A DNA stretch of 64,000 bases from Heterohyrax brucei (lineage: Eukaryota > Chordata > Mammalia > Hyracoidea > Procaviidae), in the NCBI GenBank assembly GCA_028571685.1, contig CM053148.1, forward strand, positions 86,884,001 through 86,948,000, given 5' to 3'. Of this stretch, positions 44,298 to 55,329 are shown piece after piece. The translations under genes were made by a program, and so were the position numbers. Positions within the stretch are counted from its first letter, which is position 1. Each line of letters opens with the position of its first letter. The notes under the pieces were generated by a model that saw nothing but the letters and a program-made list of their open reading frames with translations, was not told the DNA's origin and ran no database searches.

Positions 44298-44998
44298 CTA
44301 CGTCTGGCAATTAGGTCCACTAACTTAATTGTTGTAGGTGCTACATACCTCATTGCTGAACATCACTAGGGTAACCTTTGAAGTACTCCCCTTGGGAAGC
44401 TATGCGCCAACACCAGTGCCTAATCCACCCTGCAGAGCAGTTTTGAAACTCTGGAATGGCCATTGTTCATGGTGGCATGGTAGCAAGTTCGTGAACTTAA
44501 CTGTATAGTTGTCTCTGAGGAAGTTTTTAGCCAGTAAATGAATAACTGTATATTAACACCTAGCTACTCACCCAATCTGGCTCCAATGACAAGATAAAAG
44601 AAGACATTTGGATGAGATTCAGGACATCAAAAGTAATACATCAACAGTTCTGATGGGCGTTTCAATAAAAACTGAATAAAAACCAAACCCAGCACCATCA
44701 AGTTGATGTCAACTTATAGCAACCCTATAGGACAGAGTAGAACTGCCCCATGGAGTTTCCAAGGAGTGCCTGGTGGATTTGAACTGCCAGCCTTTGGGTT
44801 AGCAACTGCAGCACGTAACCAGTAGGCCATTAGGGTTTCCATTTCAGTGAGAGTTCTAAAATTGCTTTGAAGGGTATACTAGGCACTGACATCAGTGTGT
44901 AGCTTCCTGAGGTGAATATTTCCAAGGTGACCCTAGTGATGTTCAGCAATGAGGTAAGTAGAACATTTTCTAGGATGAGTTCATGAACTTGTCATTCC
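44298..44998 (+). mobile_element. Mariner foldback element, copy 3, split by an AfroSINE
   Basis: The left arm holds 'tacgtctggcaattaggtcc' and 'catacctcattgctgaacat'. The right arm holds 'gagagttctaaaattgcttt' and 'gatgttcagcaatgaggtaa'. The loop (44455-44640) reads toward the transposase C-terminus on plus. A SINE sits at about 44684-44841 just before the right arm. Confidence 0.82.
44684..44841 (-). repeat. AfroSINE nested in mariner copy 3
   Basis: An antisense full-length copy runs from 'aaaaaccaaacccagcacca' to 'ggccattagggtttcc'. It interrupts the mariner transposase remnant, so it inserted later. Confidence 0.92.
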
Positions 44999-45019
44999 TT
45001 GTATATAAATATGTGGTGT

Positions 45020-45160
45020 GTTCTGGTGGCATGGTAGTTAAAGACTCAGCCGCAGCCCAAAAGATCACCAGCTGCTCCTTAGTAGAGCTATCAGATAGCT
45101 CTACTGTGTCCTATAGGATCTCTGTCAGTTGGAAACAATCTGAAAGCAATGAGTTTGGGT
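45020..45160 (+). repeat. AfroSINE, diverged
   Basis: 'ttctggtggcatggtagtta', 'gatcaccagctgctccttag' and 'ctgtgtcctataggatctct' identify it; the tail is decayed. Confidence 0.7.
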
Positions 45161-45164
45161 TATT

Positions 45165-45313
45165 GGGTACGTACATACGCATATACATACGCATATACAT
45201 ATAAATGTACATGTACACATATGTGAACATATACAGACATTCATGTATATATATGTGTACACATGTGTGTCTCTATATATACATGCCTCTCTCTCTATGT
45301 ATATATATAAACA
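45165..45313. repeat. Alternating purine-pyrimidine microsatellite
   Basis: A degenerate (atacat)n/(atgtgt)n/(tatg)n tract, ending with an A-run. It continues in character at 45487-45560 on the far side of a SINE. Confidence 0.88.
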
Positions 45314-45327
45314 AAAAAAAAAAAAAG

Positions 45328-45486
45328 AAAACCTACCACCATCGAGTTGGGTCCAATTCATAGCGACCCTATAGGTCAGAGCAGAACTGCCCCACAGAGT
45401 TTCCAAGGAACACCTGGCAGATTTGAACTGCCAACCTTTTGGTTAGCAGAAGCAGTACTTAACCTACTGTACCACCAGGGTTTCCA
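45328..45486 (-). repeat. AfroSINE inserted in a microsatellite
   Basis: An antisense copy, complete from 'cctaccaccatcgagttggg' to 'gtaccaccagggtttcc', close to consensus. Confidence 0.92.
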
Positions 45487-45736
45487 CATATACATAAATA
45501 TAACTGTAACTACATACACACACACTATACACACATGTATTTTGTGCATACACACACACAAATTTATTTTTAGTGACACAATTTGGGGCACTTTTGATGA
45601 CTAAAATTGAGGTTGCTATCAGTTAGGGTGTGCGTGAGTTTGTGTCTGTTAGTCTTCTTCCCCCCTAGGATTTGTCATGTTGTGATCTCAGGTTTAGCCT
45701 TCAAATATTTATTGGGCCTACAGTTTAGTCCCCTGT

Positions 45737-46211
45737 TGTCACAGACTGAGTTTTAGCCCCCGCTCCCCAAAGACATGTGCTTATCAGTTTGTGTGATTTT
45801 CTTCCCTGTTGTCAGTCCTGCCTCTATGGTGTTAATGAAGGAGAATGGATGGCAGTTGTGTTACTGAGGCTGGGCTGTTTATAAGATTACAGTGTGCCTT
45901 AAGGCAATCCCTTGGGATACAAAAGAAAGGGAAACAAGCAAGAGTTGGGGACCTCACACCAGGAGAGAAGCATCCAGAGCCGAGCATGTCCTTTGGCCTC
46001 AGAATCCCTGCTCTTGAGAAGCTCCCAGTCCAGGGGGAGATTGGTGACAAAGATCTTTTTCCAGAGCCAACAGAGACAGAAAGTCTTTCCTTGGAGATGA
46101 TGCTCTGAGTTTGGACTTTGAGCCTACTTTGCTATGTGAAGATTAATTTCTCTTTGTTAAAGCCACCCACCTATAATATTTCTGTTATAGCAGCACTAGA
46201 TGACTAAGACA
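45737..46211 (+). repeat. MLT1-like solo LTR with 5-bp TSD
   Basis: It starts 'tgtcacagactgagttttag' and ends 'gcactagatgactaagaca'. 'cctgt' flanks both ends (45732-45736 and 46212-46216), the 5-bp duplication expected of ERVL-MaLR integration. With one LTR and no internal sequence, it is the product of LTR-LTR recombination. Frames at 45832-46108 are shadows. Confidence 0.88.
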
Positions 46212-46216
46212 CCTGT

Positions 46217-47102
46217 CCTACCTGCTCACCTCCTTTTGTCCCTGGTGTGCTTCCTTCCTTTCTTCTTCAAGCTTCCAGTTCAATGTTTTAGAGAGGTGAT
46301 TTGCCATTATTTGCCTTAAAGAATTCTGTTACTTTCAGCTAGCCTAGAAATGTATTAAAAGTTGTATTTGCTGTAATTATCCTAGAAGCGTTAAACTGCA
46401 TTTAATTGGTACATAAGTTCCAAACTAGATCACTTGTAGAAATGTTCCATAGAACACTTAGACTCATTATATTTTAATCTAATGTATGTATGGTGAATTG
46501 ACTGGAAAATTCGGTGGCAATTGTCACCTTCCCACTGGATAAAAATGACAAAATGTAAATATTTTTTACTAAACATAGCACAGTTAACTGTTTTTTCTAC
46601 ATCTTGTAATTTATCTCATTAGACAGTATCTTCTTTTTAGAAATTGAGTATGTTTTGCTATCCTGTCGCTCTCCATTAATTCCGTGTTCATTGGTTTTGC
46701 AGGTAATGTACTCAACAAATTGTTTTTCAAAAATTTCTCATCTATGAACTTTTATTTATTCTGAATTTTATTTCACAAGGCAAACATTTAAATGACCCAT
46801 GAATCAAATAGACCTAATTGATTAAACAGTCACTGATATTTATGAGTCTGGCTAGGCAGTGGTCATTCTATGCAGAAATCATTTCACCCTGCTTGTCTTC
46901 ATTTAGGACATCTTAGGGAGACTCATAAATGAACACTGACATTTCATTGTAGAACATGATTAACACATTATCTGATAACTGGAAAAAAAAGAAAAAGAAA
47001 AACTAAGCATAAGAGTTTAGGAAGAGAAAGTGGTTTAATTTTGCAAAGAAACACCTCCAGCTCTCTATACTGGGTGTACTTTCAAGTAGCGAATCTTTGG
47101 GC
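46217..47102. other. Unique AT-rich sequence, nothing recognised
   Basis: No repeat or coding pattern seen. Confidence 0.45.
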
Positions 47103-47300
47103 AGAGCCCTGGAGATGTAGTTGATCTCAGCTGCTAACAGAAAGGTCAGCAGTTTGAACATACCAACCTCTGTGGGGGATAAAGATGTGACAGTATTTTT
47201 TGGTAAAAGTTACAGGCTACGAACTCCTGTGAAGCAGTTCTACTCTGTCTTACAATATTGTGGTGTGTAGGAAAATACTCAGTGGCTTTGATTTTCAGTT
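47103..47300 (+). repeat. AfroSINE, long subfamily, diverged
   Basis: 'cagagccctggagatgtagt', 'ctgctaacagaaaggtcagc' and 'gaagcagttctactctgtct' identify it. Confidence 0.75.
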
Positions 47301-48597
47301 GGAATCTTTGAGCAATACCTTACGGTAAGCACTTGTTAAGAAACTAGAATGGGTAAGCAAAGAAACAGCATTGCTGAGAGTTGCGTATAGCCTGGTTCTC
47401 ATATTACTCTATTGGAGATTATTCATCCCGAATAAATCTGGAACTAGATTAGATACAATAGCCACAGTGACATGGGACCAAAGATGTAATCAATGGGCAA
47501 AACTGAGATCAGGATGGATCCAAATAACACTCTCTGCTAAGCATTGTTCTTCATGCACAGTTTGTAGACACGATGCCTTCCTGATACATTACTGTCTATC
47601 ACTGCACAGAACTCCAATATCTCATTCTACAACATGGTCTGTTCCTGACACAGTTCTGAGCTGTCTGCTTGGTGGCTGTCATGGAATGACCCTCTTCTGA
47701 CTGCTGTCAGTTCTACCTTCAAATCTCTTTACCTCTTTTGCTGATGGTGGCCTTTGGCTCTGTGACTAAGTCCATGTGACGTAACGCTGCTACCAAGATG
47801 CTTCTTTCAAAACTCCCTTTCACAAACTTTTCACTTAATTTTCTACAATAAAGAGTTGTGACTCTATGGTAAACTTGACTGAAGGGTTAGGGATGAGAGA
47901 CAAAATTTCAGCATGGGGAGACAAAACGTGAAAATGGACAGTGAGCCTAATCGTCTTGATAGTCCAAAGAAAACACACACCGCTCGTGCTTGTTGCTTGT
48001 TTGAATCAACATCTGATCTCCCAGCTTCACTCTTTGAGAGAATAACATGCTTCCATCATTCTGAGGCAAATCTTCAAACTTCTTCTGAGAAATCCTTCAG
48101 GAAGTTAATTTATCTTTTGAATCATTCCTGTTTGACACTATGACTGTCCAAATCCAAAATGCTCACAAGACTAACACTTTGGAGGGAAGGACCACTCAGT
48201 TGATAATAAAAACCATAGAGGACCTCTATTGTCTGGTCAGTTTGGGGCCACTTTACCAGGAAAAATATGCTTTATCTTACTCTTGAAAATATTTGAGTAA
48301 TTAAATCTCACCCCCCCCCCACACACACACCTCTTAAAGAAAAATAGCATTATTACTGATAAAGATGATTTAATTTTATACTAAGGAAGATAATTAGTCC
48401 GTGTGTGTGTGTGTGTGACTGTATTTTACAGTTCCCAGATACCTCTACCACTAAGGAGATAATATTTTTATCTTTCCTGTTTTTTTCAAGATAAGTTCTA
48501 AAGACAGTCAAGTCTCTAAAATTGGTGGCCACTTACAATGTTTTATCAAGCCAAAGATTTTATTTTATTGTGGTTATAGAAAGATTTCAGGAGCTAG
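47301..48597. other. Unique sequence with two short microsatellites
   Basis: C10(AC)5 lies at 48311-48330 and (GT)9 at 48401-48418. Frames at 47371-47700 (109 codons) and 47913-48143 (76 codons) match nothing I know. Confidence 0.45.
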
Positions 48598-48649
48598 AGG
48601 GTTGCTATGGGTTGGAATCGACTCATTGGCAATTTTTTTTTTTTTTTTA
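48598..48649 (+). repeat. AfroSINE 3' end with T16 tail
   Basis: Only the 3' end is present ('ggttggaatcgactcattgg'), followed by 16 T. It directly precedes another SINE. Confidence 0.75.
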
Positions 48650-48815
48650 GGTGGTACACTGGTTAAGGTCCTAGTCATAAACTGAAAGATTGGGAGTTTG
48701 ATCTCCCCTGGCTACTCTGGGCCAGGCCTGGTGATCTGCTCCCACAAAAATCACAAACTTGTAAATAAACCCCACAGGAGAGTTCAAATGAGTGGAAACT
48801 GACATGATGGCCCAA
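48650..48815 (+). repeat. AfroSINE, long subfamily, head to body
   Basis: 'gtggtacactggttaagg', 'gattgggagtttgatctccc' and 'ggcctggtgatctgctccca' mark the long subfamily. The tail is decayed. Confidence 0.65.
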
Positions 48816-49227
48816 CAGCCTACAGATTCTGCAGTTTTGTGCTAGATCTTCTCACCAGTGCCTAAAATTGTAAAGGTGACACAAGAGAAACCTTTTTAAC
48901 CTTTTTTTTTTTCCCAGAGTGAATTGTAAATCCACTGGGTAGAAATTGTGATTCCAGGTGTAAGTGGATTGCTAGCAATACTTTCATGTGCCTCTAATCC
49001 CACTGATTTGGAACAAATAGAAGTTCCACCAAAACTACTGCTGAGCTGGCAGGATGTGCCAGGAAGACAGGAAATGTTAAGGAACAATGGTTCTCATCTC
49101 TTTGCAGGTTTCCCAAGCCCCTAGTTTGGTTGAATGATTAGAAAAGGAAGTGTTCAAGGCCGGAAGGCTTGGGTTTAGGGTCTACAGCAATTAGCCCATT
49201 TCTATGCCTTGCTCGGAATCTGCGGCA
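48816..49227. other. Unique sequence, nothing recognised
   Basis: No repeat or coding pattern seen. Confidence 0.4.
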
Positions 49228-49378
49228 GCACTCAACAAGGGGTTAAGTGCTATGGCTGCTAAGCAACAAGCTGGCAGTTCGAATCCAGCAGGTGCTCCCT
49301 GGAAACTCTACAGGGTAGTTTTACTGAGTCCCATAGGGTTGCTATGAGTTGGAATGGACAGCAGTAGGTTTTGGTTTG
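49228..49378 (+). repeat. AfroSINE, 5' end lost
   Basis: It begins at 'ggggttaagtgctatggctg' (A-box region damaged). The B box 'ggcagttcgaatcc' is perfect. The tail ends 'cagcagtaggttttggttt'. Confidence 0.88.
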
Positions 49379-49809
49379 AGATGTCCTGTTTATTGCCTGA
49401 TGGTTCATTCAAAATGAATACAGATCTGTAAATTCTACAGCAAAAACAAATATGGAAATACCTGTTCAGTTGCTGAGTAGATGAGGCACTTCTGATTGGT
49501 TACAGAGCTACTATTTCAAATAAAATATGACAATTCTTGCCCAGCAAAGAAAATACACACTCTCTTAATGCTCATTTTCTTTTCCCTGTATTCTGATAAT
49601 CAAATTATGTCAATCATAAAATGATGAGTTGTACCTGTGCATCTGTGTCACTTAATTTTTGGCAAGGGTACCAAGTCCATTCAAGGAGAAAGAATAGTCT
49701 TTTCAACGAATGGTTATTGGACAATTGATTCTCCTTAATGGGAAACAAAAGGTGGACCAATACTTCATGTGACAGATGAAAATTAACTAAAAAAAAAACC
49801 AATCAGTTA
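49379..49809. other. Unique AT-rich sequence, nothing recognised
   Basis: No repeat or coding pattern seen. Confidence 0.4.
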
Positions 49810-49817
49810 CCTAGATA

Positions 49818-49867
49818 GCTAAGCCAAGTGCCGTGGAGTCGGATCTGACTCATGGCTACCCTAGGGG
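49818..49867 (-). repeat. 50-bp AfroSINE/RTE tail-only insertion with 8-bp TSD
   Basis: Antisense tail 'taagccaagtgccgtggagt', then 'cggatctgactcatggct'. Direct repeats 'cctagata' at 49810-49817 and 49868-49875 bound it. Head and body are absent. Confidence 0.8.
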
Positions 49868-50261
49868 CCTAGATATAAAAACTAAAGCATGAACTTCTGA
49901 GAACAGAAGGGTAAAGCATCAAGATTTTGTTCTTGAAAATGGATTCTTAGATTTGGTATGAAAGGCTCAGTAACACAAGAAAAAAAGAATAAATATCTCA
50001 TCAAAACTAAAAACTCATGCATCAGAATACTTTATCAAAACAGTGACACGACAATCTATAGAATGGACAAAAAATGTGGTCATCATATATGCAGTGAGAA
50101 TTTAATATCCAGAATATATAAAGAGCTTCTATAACTCAACACCAAAATGACAAACAAACCAATAAAAATATAAAGGACTTGGATAGATATTTCTTCAAAT
50201 AATATATGTGATTGGCCAATAAGCACATGGAAATATAATCACTGTAGTTAGTCATTAAAAA

Positions 50262-50460
50262 ACAAAAGCAAAAACCAATCACTGCATTTGAATCATTTCT
50301 GATTCATTGCAACCCGATCATTTCCAACTCATAGCAACCCTCTCCGATGAAGTAGAATGACTCAACAGGGCTTCCAAAATGCAAAAAGTGACTGGGGGAT
50401 TCAAACTGACAACCTTTCGTTAGCAGCCTGAACTCTTAACCAATGTACCACCGGGACTCC
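50262..50460 (-). repeat. AfroSINE nested in the L1M, antisense
   Basis: 'gaatcatttctgattcattg', 'gattcaaactgacaaccttt' and 'caatgtaccaccgggactcc' identify it. It contains an extra partial repeat of the 'gactcatagcaacc' segment. Confidence 0.85.
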
Positions 50461-50540
50461 ATCTTTGCTCACTAGGGAAATACAAATCAAAACCACAACG
50501 AGATACTACCTTACACCTACTAAAACAAACAGAGAACTAG

Positions 50541-50730
50541 CAAACAGCCAAACCTGTGGCTATGGAGTCGATTCTGACACACAGAGTACCCTACGTATTA
50601 CAGAGTATCATTGCTCCATGGACTTTTTGAGCTTTAGTATTCATAGAAGGAGATTGCCAGAACTTTCTTCCTTGGTACTGTCAGTCTTTAGGTTAGTAGT
50701 CCAGTGCAAATGGTCAGTATCACTCAGAGA
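50541..50730 (-). repeat. Second AfroSINE nested in the L1M, antisense, diverged
   Basis: 'aacagccaaacctgtggcta', 'tggagtcgattctgacacac' and 'gctccatggactttttgagc' are recognisable; the 5' half is decayed. Confidence 0.7.
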
Positions 50731-51591
50731 TCTCTTCATACACTCTAACATGATTAATAAAATAAAATAAAGAATAAAATAAAATAAAGAACAACAAGCA
50801 TTGACAAAGAGACGGAGAAACTGGTGCCCTCATTTATTGCTGGCGGGAGTGTAAAATGATGCAGTCCTTCACTTCTAGGTCTATACACCGAAGAACTGAA
50901 AGCAGGGACTCACACAGATAAGTGTACACCAATGTGTACTTAACATGTTACTCACGATAGCTAAGAAGGTGGAAGAATGCAAGTGCCTATCAGCAGATAA
51001 ACAGGTAATCAAAATGTGGTTTATAGGTACAACGAAGTATTATTCAACATAAAGAGAAATGAAGTTCTAACGCATGTTACCACATAGACACACGGGAAAC
51101 ATGTGCTGAGGGAAATACCAGACTCAAGAGGAAGGTTTTATACGATATCACTTTTCTGAAGTATTTAGAATAAGCAAATACATAGAGACTGACATTTGTT
51201 AGTGCTTACCGGGGGCTGAAGGGTGTTGAAAACGGTAAGTTATTAGTTAATGGGTACTGAGCTTTAGTTTGGGGTGATGAAGAACTTTGGAAAATGACTA
51301 TGGTGACGGTTGCTTACCTCGGTAGAGGTATTTAACGTCACTGAAGCATACACGTGAAAAGGGTTATGATGGGAACTTTTTCTTGTATACATATTTGTAT
51401 GCACATATTAAAAAATGAGTATAAACAGGTAAATTTATTCACATGTTTACGTGGTTTATTCATGTAAGGCAGTGCACCATAGGTGTTTTTGTTTTTCAAA
51501 GAAAGCTGTCTGACACACTCGTGATTACATTGGAGGCACTGGTATGTCCATTACAATTGCTTCTTAATTAAATTTCCGGTCAGCTAAACAT

Positions 51592-51790
51592 AAAAGCAAC
51601 AGCCAAGCCAAGCCAAGTGCCGCTGAAAAAGCAACAACAAAATGTTGCTGTAGAGCTAAATCCAGCTCATAGAGACCCTATAGAACAGAGTAGAACTGTC
51701 CTATTAGTTTCTAAAAAGAACTTGGTGGATTTGAACTGTTGACCTTTTGGTTAGCAGCCATAGGTATTAATCACTGTACTACCAGGTTTC
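51592..51790 (-). repeat. AfroSINE, antisense, exact 11-bp TSD, with a micro-insertion in its tail
   Basis: 'cagctaaacat' occurs at 51581-51591 and 51791-51801. The SINE body begins near 51636. A tail-only insert at 51602-51626 lies between it and the left TSD. Confidence 0.88.
51602..51626 (-). repeat. 25-bp tail-only insertion
   Basis: It consists of (ccaag)-type repeat units, then 'tgccgctga'. It is bounded by 'aaaagcaaca' at 51592-51601 and 51627-51636. Confidence 0.65.
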
Positions 51791-51801
51791 CAGCTAAACA
51801 T

Positions 51802-52262
51802 TAAATAGATGAAAATAATTTAGCATGGGTCAATAAATCTGATCAGAGTGGAGAGACTGGAAAATATCCAACTTACTCAAACTAATTTGATAAATAAAAT
51901 GATGTGATAGCAAATGTCATCTCCAAATAGCAATACAATGTTTTGTATATAAGAATAATGAAGTAGATGATCCTACTGTAATAACCAAATTTCCCAGTGG
52001 TTAAGAAGAAACCTAGACAAACTCTCTAGCTACTCTGACCAAATTAAAAAATACTGCCAAATAAAATAAAAATTGAAGGCCAAAATTAGAATTTTTTCAT
52101 CCTGAGTTTTCTAATTTTTCTGTCCATATGTTCACATTTTCATGATCATGGCTGTTTTTTCTTCTTACTAGTCTCCTAATGTAAGTATTGCCAAACGAAG
52201 CCAGTGAAGAGTTCTTGATCAAAGACTAGGAAGTTTTGTTTCATTAAGCCTTACTATACACT
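51802..52262. other. Unique AT-rich sequence, nothing recognised
   Basis: No repeat or coding pattern seen. Confidence 0.4.
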
Positions 52263-52429
52263 GCTGGGAAACCCTGGTGGTGTAATGGGTTAAGTGCTAT
52301 GTCTCTTAACCAAAAGGTCGGCAGGTCGAATCCATCAGGTGCTCCTTGGAAACTCTATAGGACAGTTCTGCTCTGACCTCTAGGATTGCTATGAGTTGGA
52401 CCGACTCAGTGGCAGTGGGTCTTTTTTTA
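52263..52429 (+). repeat. AfroSINE with 8-bp TSD
   Basis: 'tatacact' at 52255-52262 and 52430-52437. Head 'gggaaaccctggtggtgtaa', B box 'gcaggtcgaatcc' and tail 'gactcagtggcagtgggt' are well preserved. Confidence 0.92.
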
Positions 52430-52437
52430 TATACACT

Positions 52438-53330
52438 TTAGATTTATCTGCCTCTGGGAAACAAACTGACCCACAGGGTACTTCGGACATAGCTTGGTCA
52501 GCTGTGTGGTGAGTTCAGAATCTCTGTCATATGTTTTTCTGTAAAAAGAAATCAAGGGTATTGCAATTGATATAGTCTTTTCAAAAATATATTGAATCCA
52601 TGTTTGACATGGATTTTCAGGCCAGCAATGGAGCTTGATTTAACAGTATAATTTTATGACTGACTCTGGTGTTGAGTTAATAGCCTTTGTATCTTGTTTT
52701 CTAAAGTAATAAAAGTCTGCTTTATATAATCAACAAAATAACAAGCATTTAGTTGGTTGAACAAACTGGCATGGGGTTAATGGGAATCTGCTTTATAGTT
52801 ATAACAGAAATTTTAAAAGACGGATGAAACATGTTTCTTGAAAGACTGAATCTTGAAACTTGCAGAGTTTGTGGTCTTCCTTTAAAAGGTCAGAAATTCA
52901 TCACATGAGGCAGAGATGTAATACAGTCCAAGTGAATAACTATAAAAGCAAAAGCTAGTGGTAAAGTCAGTCTTAAGATTTAAATATTAGAGATTAGTTT
53001 GGATTTCACTAGGAAGCAAAGTAGACATACTGATTTTTAACAGCTAAGTGCTTTATGTAGGCAAACATCAGTGAAACCACACAGGTTGACAATGAAAGTT
53101 TAACTTCTGAGAGTGCAAGGGCATTTTGTGTAAGCTTTCTGAATGTCTCTTTGAGGCATCATAATGCAGCTGTAGTGACAGTATTTGAAGTTTCAGCTTA
53201 TAGAGAACATTAAATTAGAAAAAGTAAATTTCATACATGCCAAGTACGTCAGTTTCGCTAACAGTTATTTCCTCCATGTCGGCACTCTCTACTTTAACAC
53301 GGTTGGCTTTAGGTCATACCTTTAGCCTTG
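52438..53330. other. Unique sequence, nothing recognised
   Basis: No repeat or coding pattern seen. Confidence 0.4.
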
Positions 53331-53344
53331 TTTGTACTGTCCTT

Positions 53345-53492
53345 GGAAAACCTGGCGGCACAGTCACTAAGGTTAGCAGTTTGAATCCACCAGGAGCTCT
53401 TTTGGAAAACCTGTGGGGCAGTTCTACTCTGTTCTACAGGGTTTCTATGAGTCAGAATCGATTCAACGGCAGAGGGTTTGTTTTGATTTGGA
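53345..53492 (+). repeat. AfroSINE, head shortened, TSD present
   Basis: The flanks 53331-53344 and about 53493-53507 (tttgtactgtcctt / tttgcactgtccctt) are near-identical. The A to B box interval is deleted ('cactaaggttagcagtttga'). Confidence 0.88.
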
Positions 53493-53512
53493 TTTGCACT
53501 GTCCCTTGCTCT

Positions 53513-54073
53513 ATACGAGGTCTGACAATTAAGTCAGAACTTAATTGTTCTAAGTGCTACATACCTCATTGCTGAATATCACTACAGTCACCTTCAAAGT
53601 ACTCCCCTTGGAGAGGTGTGCACCAACGCCAGCGCCTAGTCCATTCTTCAGAGCAGTTTAGAAACTCTTTCTGGAATGGCCGTTGTGCATGGTGGCACGT
53701 TGGCAATTTCACCACTTAATTGTATAGTTGTTTGTGAAGAAGCTTTTAGCCTGTAAACAAGCAACTGTATTGGAACACTCTTCCTATTGAACCTATCTAG
53801 ACCCCAATGACTTTTTTCTTTACCCTAAGATGAGGGAAATATTGAAAGGAAGACATTTTGATGACATTCAGGACATCAAGGGTAATGTGACAACAGCTCT
53901 GATGGCCTTTCCAGAAAAAGAGTTCCAAGATTGCTTGGTGGGGTGGACTAGGTGCTGGTGTCAGTGCATAGCTTCCCAAGGAGAGCACTTTGAAGGTGAC
54001 TGTAGTGATACTCACCAATGGGGTGTGTAGCACTTTTTCTAGGATGAGTTCATGAACTTAAGTGTTAGATCCT
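53513..54073 (+). mobile_element. Mariner foldback element, copy 4
   Basis: The left tip 'tacgaggtctgacaattaag' is the best preserved of the family. The ~170-bp arms (53513-53680 and about 53905-54073) are reverse complements. The loop codes toward the transposase C-terminus on plus, with decayed frames (for example 53830-54030). It lies 13 bp beyond an AfroSINE target repeat. Confidence 0.88.
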
Positions 54074-55044
54074 GTTTTTTCTCCTGGTAATGAGCCAGCT
54101 AATAGTGGGCAATACAGACTTTCTTAATGAAAGAAATACATCCACATAAATGTTTATGCCAACCATCCAAGCATACCATCACTGCTTCTTTAAAGTTGTA
54201 AGGTAGAAATGCAAACAGCAGTGAAACCACAATGCTGTGAGAAGTGATGAATGTGGCAGATAGACCTTAAAGCAACCATAGACCTGCGTTTGGTGTTTCT
54301 AGCTCCCAACTCGTGTTTTAGGAGGAAGAGTTGTATGTGATCAAAACTCTGAAACTACTTTATTTTCTCTCCTCTGTATTGCCTGGTTTAAAACTCAACT
54401 AATTTTAAACGAAATATTGAAAAACTTCTTAGAAGCCTTTGTATGTCCTTACTACAGAATTTGTAAGAGAATCGGTCTTTCTAAGAGACATTGATTCGTA
54501 GAGGAACTGCTGTTTAATTTTGAGGTTAATAATAAAACTCCTAACTGTCAAGATTCCCTCCCTCAGAGCTTCCGCCAGCTTTCATTCAACAAAGAAAACG
54601 CTTTGACACAGCAGTGCCGTTATTTTGACACCAAGTTCACGGCACAAAGAGACCTACTGGGAGTCATCCGTACTGGCTCCATTTAGAGGGTTCACTGGCT
54701 CAGTGTTGTTTTCTTGGCAGCGGACTGTAAAGGAAAAGGGCTGAGTAAACTATAAAGGCAGCATCCTTCCTGGGCTGGGTGTCTTGTTTTTCTGCTGTGT
54801 GTGTGAGTGACCACCTTCGCAACCCTTGCCTAAGCTCTCTTTGGGGAAGAAAACGAATTGCAACTTCTGCTCTATCACCATGACATAAAATTAGGAATGG
54901 AAACATCTGGCTCCCAAATAGCATCAGTTTCACTTTGCAAGTAGGACATGAAACATAATTACTACCTCTTGGTTAAAAACAAAAACAGAAACTGTCTTCG
55001 CTTGCATATTAAGCACCAGATATTTTATATATTTCTCTTTTATA
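54074..55044. other. Unique sequence, nothing recognised
   Basis: No repeat was seen. The 77-codon minus frame at 54700-54933 is unrecognised. Confidence 0.45.
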
Positions 55045-55185
55045 CCAACTATGTGAGATGAATGCTATGTTACTATTCTCACTCAAAGTTGAGGAAAATG
55101 AGTCTATGTAAGTCGAGTAAGCCTCCCCAAGGTCACACAGCTTAGGTAGCTGGAGAAGTAGTTAAGCCTTTGTCCCACTTGTTCT
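55045..55185 (-). repeat. MIR element, antisense
   Basis: 'gaggaaaatgagtctatgta', 'cctccccaaggtcacacagc' and 'ttaggtagctggagaagtag' are the classic MIR core on this strand. Confidence 0.8.
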
Positions 55186-55329
55186 TTTTCTGGTGTGGAG
55201 TCACCGTCAATGCTGATGAAGTGTCTCCTGACAGGTCCAGATGCAGGATGTGTGTTAGATTTGCTTCTCTTCTGCTAATACCAGAAGGGATGAACTGGAG
55301 AGACTTTTTTTTTTTTTTTCTGATTGTTA

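Larger units (their letters stand above)
49930..51420 (+). repeat. Old L1M 3' part, sense, carrying two AfroSINEs
   Basis: Landmarks in order: 'catcaaaactaaaaactcat', 'gaatatataaagagcttcta', 'gggaaatacaaatcaaaacc', 'ggtgccctcatttattgctg', 'gtattattcaacataaagag' and 'agtgcttaccgggggctgaa'. This is the C-terminal ORF2 to 3' UTR order of L1M. The AfroSINEs occupy 50262-50460 and 50541-50730. An (aaaat)n expansion lies at 50754-50790. Confidence 0.85.

Noticed and set aside
45832..46108. Overlapping frames on both strands
   Set aside because: Same reason: they are inside the solo LTR at 45737-46211.
47913..48143. 76-codon frame as a small gene
   Set aside because: No domain, Kozak context or splice site that I can support; length is within chance expectation.
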